From contig JALUZQ010000260.1 of assembly GCA_027011725.1 (NCBI GenBank), positions 1-5,164 on the forward strand: 5,164 nt of DNA. Reading direction: 5' to 3'. Of the stretch, positions 1-5,164 are shown in pieces. The DNA is from Sulfurimonas sp. GTDB lineage: Bacteria > Campylobacterota > Campylobacteria > Campylobacterales > Sulfurimonadaceae. The stretch's first letter is position 1. Every line of letters starts with the position of its first letter. Under the pieces are notes generated by a model. It was not told the origin of the DNA and made no database searches. It worked only from the letters and a program-made list of their open reading frames with translations. A program made the translations under genes and the position numbers.

Positions 1-1327
1 TAGGACGCCCTACAAGCTGGGATGATTTTAAAATGACCTCTATACGCTCTGCGTTTGTCGGCATTCTCTCATGTTTATGTTCAAACTTATGCAGCGACTT
101 ATGGGCATTTTCTATCATAACGATGGAGGCATCCACCATAGCACCAATGGCTATGGCAATCCCTCCAAGACTCATAATGTTCGAGCCTATACCAAATATT
201 TTCATCAACAAAAATGTCATACCAACGGTCAAAGGCAATACAACAAGTACAATAAGAGATGAACGTAAATGGAGCAAAAAGAGCCCAATAACAATAATAA
301 CGATGATACTCTCCTCAATGAGGGTACTTTTGAGTGTCTCCACCGCACCGTCAATAAGCCCTGAGCGGTCATACACAGTTGTCACATCCACACCATCGAC
401 TTTGAGCTCTGCCATCTTCTTTTTGATTCGCCCAATTGCCGAGTAGACATCAGCACCATAGCGCACTAAGACAATACCGCCAACAACCTCACCTTCACCA
501 TTGAGGTCTGCCATGCCACGACGCGGCGCAGGGGTAAGTTCTACACGACCTATATCGCCAATGGTAATGGGTACACCAGCGCGAGTTGTCACGACAAGCT
601 TACGAATGTCATCAAGATTTTTCACATATCCCTTTGCCTGTACCATCCACTCAAAACCATTTTTAATGACTATACGTCCTCCGGTGTCGTTGTTATTGTT
701 TTTGAGTGTTTTTGCTACATCCTGTATGGATAGATTGTAGCGCACAAGATTATCGTTGTTTACACTCACTTGGTAGGTCGGAATAAATCCACCCACAGAT
801 GCCACTTCACTTACACCATCCACACCCATAAGTGCATACTTATAGTAGTAGTCCTGCAGTGTTCTCAGTTGTGCCAGATTCTTTGTTTTTGAACTCAGAG
901 CATACTCATAAACCCAGCCCACACCACTTGCATCAGGTCCGAGTGTCACGCTCATATTTTTTGGCAAACTTGACTGAATAGACGCGAGTTGTTCAAGCAC
1001 ACGGCTTCGCGCCCAGTAGAGATCTGTACCATCTTTAAAAATGATGTAGATAAGCCCCGTCTCATAAGTAGAGTACCCACGCACAGTATCAATACCGGCA
1101 ATAGCCAAAAACTGTGACACAAGCGGGTATGTTCCCTGTTCTTCGACTGTCTCAGGAGACTGCCCTGCCCAGTTTATCTGTACAATTACCTGAGGAGGAG
1201 ACAAGTCCGGCAGTGCGTCAAGCGGAGTATTTTTCATACTCCAAATGCTTCCCGCCACCAAAAAAAGTGCTGCCATCAAAACTAAAAATTTATTTTTTAT
1301 GCTAAAAGCTATGAGTTTTTCTATCAT
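1..1327 (-). CDS. cusA: CusA-type heavy-metal RND efflux pump, N-terminal part (runs off left edge)
   Basis: This is the inner-membrane proton-driven pump of a tripartite Cu(I)/Ag(I) exporter. The frame is open from ATG at 1327 to the edge, giving 442 codons of a protein that is about 1,050 residues in E. coli. Visible parts: TM1 (about residues 13-29), the first half of the periplasmic porter domain (about 34-335, opening with NTPLDALPDLSPPQV), TM2 (about 337-354), TM3 (about 357-376) and TM4 (about 384-405). TM4 carries GAMVDA with Asp399, matching the essential CusA Asp405. Met385, Met397 and Met404 fall where CusA has Met391, Met403 and Met410 (constant offset of 6), the inner-membrane side of the methionine relay. 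VDA followed by MIENAHK is the CusA pattern, not the CzcA divalent pattern. AAGG lies 7 nt before the ATG. The gene is separated from its adaptor gene by hipA-hipB and has its own likely promoter. The periplasmic three-Met site would be outside the window. Family call is firm; metal specificity is likely. Confidence 0.95.
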   Translation of the reverse strand, partial: MIEKLIAFSIKNKFLVLMAALFLVAGSIWSMKNTPLDALPDLSPPQVIVQINWAGQSPETVEEQGTYPLVSQFLAIAGIDTVRGYSTYETGLIYIIFKDGTDLYWARSRVLEQLASIQSSLPKNMSVTLGPDASGVGWVYEYALSSKTKNLAQLRTLQDYYYKYALMGVDGVSEVASVGGFIPTYQVSVNNDNLVRYNLSIQDVAKTLKNNNNDTGGRIVIKNGFEWMVQAKGYVKNLDDIRKLVVTTRAGVPITIGDIGRVELTPAPRRGMADLNGEGEVVGGIVLVRYGADVYSAIGRIKKKMAELKVDGVDVTTVYDRSGLIDGAVETLKSTLIEESIIVIIVIGLFLLHLRSSLIVLVVLPLTVGMTFLLMKIFGIGSNIMSLGGIAIAIGAMVDASIVMIENAHKSLHKFEHKHERMPTNAERIEVILKSSQLVGRP

Positions 1328-1353
1328 TTTTATACCTTAATACTTAATGATAG
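1321..1353. promoter_or_regulatory. Inverted repeat over the pump start region, candidate operator
   Basis: Perfect 8-nt arms CTATCATT (1321-1328) and AATGATAG (1346-1353) are separated by 17 nt. The right arm abuts the TATAAT at 1355-1360 and the left arm contains the pump start codon, so the repeat spans the expected transcription start, the ribosome site and the ATG. The core TATCATT/AATGATA is the same half-site found three times upstream of hipA. That suggests a common regulator, most simply the neighbouring HipB. The arm spacing differs from the hipA-side palindrome, and one arm is constrained by coding, so chance is not excluded. Confidence 0.45.
1335..1338 (-). promoter_or_regulatory. 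Ribosome binding site of the pump gene
   Basis: AAGG on the minus strand, 7 nt before the ATG at 1327. It fixes the pump start and lies inside the spacer of the inverted repeat 1321-1353, so a protein bound there could also block translation initiation. Confidence 0.65.
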
Positions 1354-1354
1354 A

Positions 1355-1360
1355 ATTATA
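1355..1360 (-). promoter_or_regulatory. -10 box (TATAAT) of a promoter for the pump gene
   Basis: An exact TATAAT on the minus strand in the spacer between hipB and the pump gene. It would place the transcription start near 1348 and give a leader of about 20 nt. No good -35 is seen at 16-18 nt upstream, where the sequence is close to ACAAAC. Weak or absent -35 boxes are usual for the housekeeping sigma factor of Campylobacterota. The pump may therefore be transcribed separately from the adaptor and channel genes. Confidence 0.5.
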
Positions 1361-1400
1361 GTGTAGGAGTGTGTTGCGTTTGTGATTTACTCATCTTCAA

Positions 1401-1634
1401 TTACGCATCTAACACCGGCAGACCAAACCCACTCTTCATTTGTAAATCTATCTCATACCCTAATGCATTGACAATGACATCAAGTGTTTTAACAGAAACA
1501 CTCCCAAAATGCCCTTTTTCTACCTTTGCCAATGTGACACGACTAATGCCTGCTAAAGATGCCAAACTCTCTTGTGTCATCTTCTGCTCTTTGCGCAAAG
1601 CCCTTATTTTAGTTCCAATTTCGGACAAGTTCAT
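1401..1634 (-). CDS. hipB: HipB-like HTH antitoxin/repressor
   Basis: Small DNA-binding protein of the Xre/Cro family, expected to neutralise the adjacent HipA kinase and repress their shared promoter. With the start at 1634 it is 77 residues. The HTH runs from about residue 6 to 60, with IRALRKEQKMTQ, then ESLASLAGISRVTLAKVEKG as turn and recognition helix, and LDVIVNALGYE closing the fold. The C-terminal tail after residue 61 is short and ends GFGLPVLDA; such tails often contact HipA. The start at 1634 is chosen because AAGGAG lies exactly 7 nt before it. An in-frame ATG at 1664 would add ten residues but has no good ribosome site. The start lies inside hipA (26-nt overlap), implying translational coupling. 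Toxin-first order is the reverse of E. coli hipBA. The family call is strong; partner and operator are inferred. Confidence 0.88.
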   Translation of the reverse strand: MNLSEIGTKIRALRKEQKMTQESLASLAGISRVTLAKVEKGHFGSVSVKTLDVIVNALGYEIDLQMKSGFGLPVLDA

Positions 1635-2817
1635 CCGGCAGCTCCTTGTAAGTTCTTTCATCAAGTGAAAGCCTAAAAATGTCTAACATTTTTGAGCCGA
1701 TATTTTGAAATTCACTATTTGTTTTCAAGTAATTTTCCATCTCTTTTATTGTACGTTTCAAACTCTCCATGCATTTTGCATAAATTGCTTCAGACTCTTT
1801 TTTTGAGAGATAGCACTCCTGCACTCCAAACTTTAGCAACTCTTTTTTTCCAAACCAAAGTTTCTTTCCAAACATTGTAAGAGCCGGTCTATCTTTGTAG
1901 TAGTAAACCATAGTAGTGACCACATCATATGCCGGAGAAAAGTAAATCTCTTTAAAATCATTCGTATAGAGAATACCAAAATTCTTCAAATGAGCATCAC
2001 CATTTTTGAGCAAGTAGTTCATTACAACAACTGTATAAAAGCTCTTCATAGACTCCTGCTTATTGGTCGTTACACTGTAAATAGTCTTTGCAACGCTCTC
2101 ATAAGAGCCGTTATATTTCTCTTCTTTATTTTTTCCAAGCAGTGCTAATATCTCTTCAAACCCTAAAAACTCATCTCTTTTTCTGTCATAATTAAATCGC
2201 TCCACCACCAAGAAGCGATTATTGTCAGAAAGTTGAATATTTGCAATTTTCACACCTGCTTTTTCTATTGCTTTTAAGCAAAAATATTCATTAAGCGCCA
2301 ACTGTTCATACTCCTCTCCCCACGTTTTTATGATGTACTCTTTTGTAGAGAGAAACTCTTTATCTTTTAAAAGTGCTAATGATTTTGGTTGCACGCCACT
2401 GATGGCATTTTTACTGAGGTAGGTATGAACGAGTTTGGAAAAGGTATCTTTTGTGTCATTGTGCAAAATGTCTGTAAGGTTAAAACTTACCACATCACTT
2501 TTCGCACACCAACTCTCATACGTAAGCCTGCTTTGTATATTTGGGCAGAGGTAAGAAAAAGTTAAAAAGTCATCAATGTACCCATACTCTTTTGATATAA
2601 ACTGCTTAAGCATCTCAAAAAGATACCCCTCTGGCATATTCATATCAAAAATCGGGTGGAGTCTGTTTTTCCAAATATACGAAGAGAGCCTGTATGGCAT
2701 AATAAGAGAAATGAGAGCATTTTTTTGTGTGTAGTTAAATACATAGCGGTTGTTCTCCTTTTCAAAGGACAACTCCCCCGCTTTTTTGTTTGCAACTTTG
2801 ACATCAATTCTTTGCAT
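1609..2817 (-). CDS. hipA: HipA-family serine/threonine kinase toxin
   Basis: Cytoplasmic kinase toxin of a type II toxin-antitoxin pair. Relatives phosphorylate aminoacyl-tRNA synthetases (E. coli HipA: GltX; HipT: TrpS) and cause growth arrest; the target here cannot be read from sequence. It is 402 residues, near the 440 of E. coli HipA, so it is full length and not a split HipS/HipT pair. Order: N-terminal HipS-like subdomain (about 1-105) with PIFDMNMPEG at 55-64; glycine loop AISGVQPKS at 138-146; ATP-contacting Lys164 in YIIK; VVERFNYD at 204-211; catalytic loop NGDAHLKNF at 272-280 with Asp274; metal-binding Asp298 in SPAYD. All key kinase residues are present, so it looks active. By my alignment the usual Ser-Ile-Ser autophosphorylation motif reads Ala-Ile-Ser, leaving Ser140. 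The only ribosome site is a weak AGG 7 nt before the ATG. It lies between the adaptor gene and the pump gene of a metal efflux operon, and overlaps hipB by 26 nt. Confidence 0.93.
   Translation of the reverse strand: MQRIDVKVANKKAGELSFEKENNRYVFNYTQKNALISLIMPYRLSSYIWKNRLHPIFDMNMPEGYLFEMLKQFISKEYGYIDDFLTFSYLCPNIQSRLTYESWCAKSDVVSFNLTDILHNDTKDTFSKLVHTYLSKNAISGVQPKSLALLKDKEFLSTKEYIIKTWGEEYEQLALNEYFCLKAIEKAGVKIANIQLSDNNRFLVVERFNYDRKRDEFLGFEEILALLGKNKEEKYNGSYESVAKTIYSVTTNKQESMKSFYTVVVMNYLLKNGDAHLKNFGILYTNDFKEIYFSPAYDVVTTMVYYYKDRPALTMFGKKLWFGKKELLKFGVQECYLSKKESEAIYAKCMESLKRTIKEMENYLKTNSEFQNIGSKMLDIFRLSLDERTYKELPDELVRNWN
1642..1647 (-). promoter_or_regulatory. Strong ribosome binding site of hipB inside hipA
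   Basis: AAGGAG on the minus strand, 7 nt before the ATG at 1634 and within the last codons of hipA. It decides the hipB start against the upstream in-frame ATG at 1664. It is much stronger than the site before hipA, which would favour antitoxin over toxin synthesis from the same message. Confidence 0.75.
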
Positions 2818-2827
2818 AGTAGAGCCT

Positions 2828-2851
2828 AAATGATAATATTACTTATCATTT
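2828..2851. promoter_or_regulatory. Perfect palindrome upstream of hipA, candidate HipB operator
   Basis: Arms AAATGATAA (2828-2836) and TTATCATTT (2843-2851) are perfect 9-nt reverse complements around a 6-nt spacer. The element ends directly beside the weak AGG ribosome site of hipA (2825-2827). Antitoxins of this family usually bind inverted repeats in their own promoter region (TATCC and GGATA arms in E. coli). As a hairpin the stem is almost all A-T and is not followed by a U-run in the minus direction, so an operator is more likely than a terminator. The binding protein is inferred. Confidence 0.55.
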
Positions 2852-2865
2852 TAGCTAAATTAATT

Positions 2866-2893
2866 TAAAATGTAAAATTATATTATCATTTTA
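2866..2893. promoter_or_regulatory. Second, imperfect inverted repeat over the hipA -10 region
   Basis: Arms TAAAATG (2866-2872) and CATTTTA (2887-2893) are perfect 7-nt reverse complements. The right arm continues inward as TTATCATTTT (2883-2892), a third copy of the half-site in the palindrome at 2828-2851. It encloses the TATAAT at 2877-2882, a position suited to repression. In such AT-rich DNA some symmetry is expected by chance. Confidence 0.35.
2877..2882 (-). promoter_or_regulatory. Candidate -10 box (TATAAT) for hipA-hipB
   Basis: Exact TATAAT on the minus strand in the spacer between the adaptor gene and hipA, giving a leader of about 50 nt. The 90-nt spacer has only 16 G or C bases, so several -10-like strings occur and no -35 is convincing. 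It would let the toxin-antitoxin pair be transcribed independently of the efflux genes. Confidence 0.4.
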
Positions 2894-2907
2894 TATAGTA
2901 AACAGAC

Positions 2908-3915
2908 TTAATAAAGCCCATTTATCTGTGCATCACTGTCCATCATAAAGAGTGCATTATTGACCACTTCATCTCCTGCATTTAAGCCCGATGTGATGAT
3001 GTAGGTTTGCCTGTTGAGTGGTTTTACATGCACTTCTACCGGTTCATATTCGCCCTCATATTCACCTACTACAAATGCGTAGTATTTGCCGTCTTTTAAG
3101 ATGACTGCACTTTGTGGAAGCGTTAGATACTCACGTGCTTTGTCTTTTGAAATGACATTTGCATACATTCCGGGAAAGAGCGTATGTTTAGGGTTGTTTA
3201 AACGCAGTCGCATAGTCAGTGTCGCCTCTTTTGGATCGAGGTTTGGATAGAGCAGTTTTTTGTTTGTTTTATAGATTTTCGGAGTTGTTTTAAAACTCAC
3301 TTCAAAATCATTCGCCTTTTTTATCCACGCAACATCATCTTCAAATATCCTTGTCTCTACCCATACCTCATCGAGATTGACTATCTCAAAGAGTCTGCTT
3401 TTTGCGTTAAACGCAGAGCCGTTGGTGATATTTTTCATAAAAACATACCCCGAAGCCGGCGCGTAAATAGTTGTATTGGGCGAGACCTTGTTTGTTTTTA
3501 AAATGCTTTGTATCTCATTTTGAGGAACATTTAGGAGTTGTAAATTGAGCTTTGCGCTTGCAAGCATGCCGCTATTGTTTTTAATTTGTGTATATTTATA
3601 GGCATTTTTGTAATCTTCTTTTGCCTTATAAACCTCAGGCGAGTAGACTCTCACAAGAGGGTCGCCTTTTTTGACATACATATAAATTTTGTTTGCATAG
3701 AGTTTTTCAACAAAACCACCAAAACGCGGGGCAATATCATATATGCGTGCTTCATCGGCTTTGACATACCCGTAGTTCTTTTTAGAGTGTGATGATTTTA
3801 CTTTTTGCACCTTCACTGTTTGAACAGAAAAAAGCTGTTCTACCGTTGGTTTTTCTTTGACCTCAGAGGCAAAAAGTGCAAAAGGCAGCAGTAGTGTCAG
3901 TAGTATCTTTTTCAT
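2908..3915 (-). CDS. cusB: CusB-like periplasmic adaptor (membrane fusion protein) of metal efflux RND system
   Basis: Periplasmic adaptor that joins the RND pump to the outer-membrane channel. It is 335 residues, shorter than E. coli CusB (about 407). A signal peptide covers residues 1-16 (MKKILLTLLLPFALFA, then SEV). Next come the first beta strands with IAPRFGGFVEKL (about 61-72) and the half-lipoyl motif VKKGDPLVRVYSPEV (about 81-95), an alpha hairpin (about 95-140), the second lipoyl half with IYAPASGYVF (about 150-159), the beta barrel with VWVETRIFEDD (about 184-194) and TMRLRLNNPKHTLFPGMYANV (about 234-254), and a membrane-proximal domain from about 262. The short mature N-terminus before the lipoyl part has no Met or Cys, so the E. 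coli CusB three-Met copper site is not present there. Its ATG overlaps the channel stop as ATGA and is preceded by AAGGA. The next efflux gene, the pump, is displaced by hipA-hipB. Confidence 0.93.
   Translation of the reverse strand: MKKILLTLLLPFALFASEVKEKPTVEQLFSVQTVKVQKVKSSHSKKNYGYVKADEARIYDIAPRFGGFVEKLYANKIYMYVKKGDPLVRVYSPEVYKAKEDYKNAYKYTQIKNNSGMLASAKLNLQLLNVPQNEIQSILKTNKVSPNTTIYAPASGYVFMKNITNGSAFNAKSRLFEIVNLDEVWVETRIFEDDVAWIKKANDFEVSFKTTPKIYKTNKKLLYPNLDPKEATLTMRLRLNNPKHTLFPGMYANVISKDKAREYLTLPQSAVILKDGKYYAFVVGEYEGEYEPVEVHVKPLNRQTYIITSGLNAGDEVVNNALFMMDSDAQINGLY
3912..3915 (-). promoter_or_regulatory. ATGA stop-start overlap between channel and adaptor genes
   Basis: The adaptor ATG (3915-3913) shares bases with the channel TGA (3914-3912), with AAGGA 8 nt before the ATG. 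This shows the two genes are one operon with coupled translation, in contrast to the 90-nt regulatory spacer before hipA. Confidence 0.85.
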
Positions 3916-5090
3916 TGTAATTTTCCTTGTAACTCGGCAATTTTTGCCTCAGCTTTATTGTAATTTGCAATCGCTGTGATGCTCTTTTTCTCCAAACTCA
4001 GTTTGTCAAAGAGTACATCTATGTATTTAAAAAGGTCGCTTCCTGTAGATATAGAAGTATTAGAGAGCTCAAACATATGCGCCACCTGCGGCAGTGCATC
4101 ATCTTGGATGATATGATAGATTTTATATGAAGAGAGCATCACGGCATAGTAACTCTCCAGAGCTGCGTTTACCCCTAACTGCGTATCTGCCTTTTGGCTG
4201 CGTTTAGCGAGTAAAAGTGCACGCTCGCGCTCCTCTTTTGCATCTTCTGTGCCATAGATTGGCAAGGAAAGTCCCACACCTACACTAAAGTAGTCATCAT
4301 ACTTCTCTCGGTAGTTATATCCTGCCAAAACATTCACATCAGGGTAGTTATTTACGTCTGCAAGTGCTACTTTTGCATTTTGTTTTGCTATCTCTTTCTC
4401 TTTAAGAGCAATCTCAGGGTTATACTCCAAATCTGCACGAAAACGCTCAAGCTCAGGTTTGCTTTTTATAGAGAGGTCAATGTCAAGTTTTTCCACCCTA
4501 AACGCAGTAAGTGCCGAGAGCCGTGCATAGGCTTGAAATATCTTCGCTTCTATTGCCGTTCTTTGCACTTTCAAGTCAGAAAGAGAGAGTTCTGCTTTCA
4601 TAATACCCATATGTTGGCTTGAGTTGATACTCGTGTATGACTCATAGAGCGTAATGTTTCTTTTTGTCAGATTTATATACTCATCTATGATGTTTGTGAG
4701 TTCACGCAGCTCCCAAATGGTATAGGCTTCAGTCTTTATGCGCTCGACAAGTTTCGCCTCTGCAGCGCGCAGTTGCTCTTTGAGCACTGCATCTTCTGCC
4801 ATGGCGACATCTTCTCTCTTTGCTCTTTTGGAGTAGTAGGGAATGTTTTGCTTCAGACTCAGCACCGTTTTACTCATTGCCTCAGATGCATCAAGTGTAT
4901 TTTTTACAAGTGAAAGCTCAGGATTAGCAAACTGGTCTGCTATATCAATGCTCTGTTTGTTTGCCGCCAAACGGGCATTTATGACCTCTAAAGAGGGGCT
5001 TTTTTGCAGTGCAGTGTTTATAAGGCTCTCAAGCTCCACCCCAAAGAGTGCATTTGAGAGCAGTAAAAGAGAGAGAATTAAAGTTCGCAT
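3912..5090 (-). CDS. TolC/CusC-like outer-membrane efflux channel
   Basis: Outer-membrane factor of the same tripartite exporter, forming the trimeric channel through outer membrane and periplasm. It is 392 residues. Residues 1-16 form a signal peptide ending NALFG; no Cys follows, so unlike E. coli CusC it is not a lipoprotein. The mature start VELESLINTALQKSPSLEV is the typical opening of the family. Long Ala/Glu/Lys-rich helices run from about 30 to 160 and 225 to 390. The two repeats show the family pattern of small helix-break motifs: FANPELS (about 54-60) in the first, and YPDVNV, the strand AGYNYREKYDDYFSVGVGLS and PIYG (about 249-281) in the second. The start at 5090 has AAGGA 6 nt upstream. 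The stop overlaps the adaptor start by 4 nt, so the two are translationally coupled. It could be assigned to any metal RND system by sequence alone; the copper/silver call comes from the pump. Confidence 0.92.
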   Translation of the reverse strand: MRTLILSLLLLSNALFGVELESLINTALQKSPSLEVINARLAANKQSIDIADQFANPELSLVKNTLDASEAMSKTVLSLKQNIPYYSKRAKREDVAMAEDAVLKEQLRAAEAKLVERIKTEAYTIWELRELTNIIDEYINLTKRNITLYESYTSINSSQHMGIMKAELSLSDLKVQRTAIEAKIFQAYARLSALTAFRVEKLDIDLSIKSKPELERFRADLEYNPEIALKEKEIAKQNAKVALADVNNYPDVNVLAGYNYREKYDDYFSVGVGLSLPIYGTEDAKEERERALLLAKRSQKADTQLGVNAALESYYAVMLSSYKIYHIIQDDALPQVAHMFELSNTSISTGSDLFKYIDVLFDKLSLEKKSITAIANYNKAEAKIAELQGKLQ

Positions 5091-5095
5091 CGTAG

Positions 5096-5101
5096 TTCCT
5101 T
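5096..5101 (-). promoter_or_regulatory. Ribosome binding site of the channel gene
   Basis: AAGGAA on the minus strand, with AAGGA ending 6 nt before the ATG at 5090. It supports this start and overlaps the TAA stop of the possible upstream reading frame, an arrangement typical inside operons. Confidence 0.65.
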
Positions 5102-5162
5102 AGATATTAAGACTGGTTTTAACACGGTACTTTCTACCTGTCTTTGGAGTAATAAATATATG
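5100..5162 (-). CDS. Possible C-terminal end of an upstream operon gene (partial)
   Basis: In one minus-strand frame the right edge reads about 20 codons, HIFITPKTGRKYRVKTSLNI, then TAA at 5102-5100. The stop runs straight into the ribosome site of the channel gene (TAAGGA), leaving 9 nt before its ATG. Spacing and the basic, unremarkable composition fit the tail of a real gene in the same operon. The fragment is too short to assign a family, and another minus-strand frame is also open here, so coding is not proven. If it is not a gene, this stretch holds the operon leader, in which I see no convincing -10/-35 pair. Confidence 0.4.
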   Translation of the reverse strand, partial: HIFITPKTGRKYRVKTSLNI

Positions 5163-5164
5163 TA

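Noticed and set aside
33..740. Plus-strand open frames opposite the pump gene
   Set aside because: They are antisense to a well-conserved RND coding sequence, have no family-like sequence and no plausible operon context.
1328..1400. Terminator between hipB and the pump gene
   Set aside because: I found no GC-rich stem with a following T-run on the minus strand, so read-through from hipB into the pump gene remains possible.
1401..1664. Longer HipB starting at ATG 1664 (87 residues)
   Set aside because: No good ribosome site precedes it, the ten extra residues (MMKELTRSCR) resemble no HipB N-terminus, and AAGGAG sits exactly 7 nt before the internal ATG at 1634.
1369..1668. Plus-strand open frame covering hipB and the spacer before it
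   Set aside because: It is the antisense shadow of hipB, and its translation looks random with many Ser, Thr, Cys and Pro.
2828..2851. Palindrome as a rho-independent terminator after the adaptor gene
   Set aside because: The stem is nearly all A-T and in the minus direction is followed by GGCTC, not a T-run. Its place beside the hipA ribosome site fits an operator better.
5146..5164. Possible plus-strand gene start at ATG 5160 with GGAG at 5146-5149
   Set aside because: The spacing of 10 nt is long, only one codon and part of the next are visible, and the competing minus-strand gene tail explains the region at least as well.
1..5164. CRISPR array, tRNA or rRNA genes, insertion sequence ends
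   Set aside because: No regularly spaced repeats, no tRNA-like folds or rRNA-like stretches, and no transposase-like coding or terminal inverted repeats were seen by eye.

Overview
The window is moderately AT-rich and every supported gene lies on the minus strand, so the biology reads from the right edge towards the left. Protein flavour, short AT-rich spacers and TATAAT boxes without a clear -35 suggest a Campylobacterota genome of the Sulfurimonas/Sulfurovum/Arcobacter type. That assignment is inferred from style and was not tested by a search.

Layout in transcription order: (1) a possible last ~20 codons of an upstream gene at the right edge (5162-5100); (2) a TolC/CusC-like outer-membrane efflux protein (5090-3912); (3) a CusB-like periplasmic adaptor (3915-2908) joined to it by an ATGA overlap; (4) a 90-nt, very AT-rich spacer with inverted repeats (2818-2907); (5) a full-length HipA-family Ser/Thr kinase toxin (2817-1609); (6) its HipB-like HTH antitoxin (1634-1401), whose start lies inside the end of hipA behind a strong AAGGAG; (7) a 73-nt spacer with a perfect TATAAT and an inverted repeat over the pump start; (8) the first 442 codons of a CusA-type heavy-metal RND pump, which runs off the left edge.

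The efflux genes form a tripartite Cu(I)/Ag(I) export system: inner-membrane RND pump, periplasmic adaptor and outer-membrane channel. The pump fragment keeps the transmembrane Asp and the inner-membrane methionines of E. coli CusA, which supports monovalent metal as substrate. The adaptor lacks a Met-rich N-terminus, and the outer-membrane component has no lipobox.

The unusual feature is a toxin-antitoxin module sitting inside this operon, between adaptor and pump, in reversed order (toxin first). The 7-nt half-site TATCATT/AATGATA occurs five times: three times in the spacer before hipA and twice as an inverted pair over the pump's start region. This raises the testable idea that HipB controls both its own operon and the pump gene, linking metal efflux to a persistence-type kinase. 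It is an inference from sequence motifs only.
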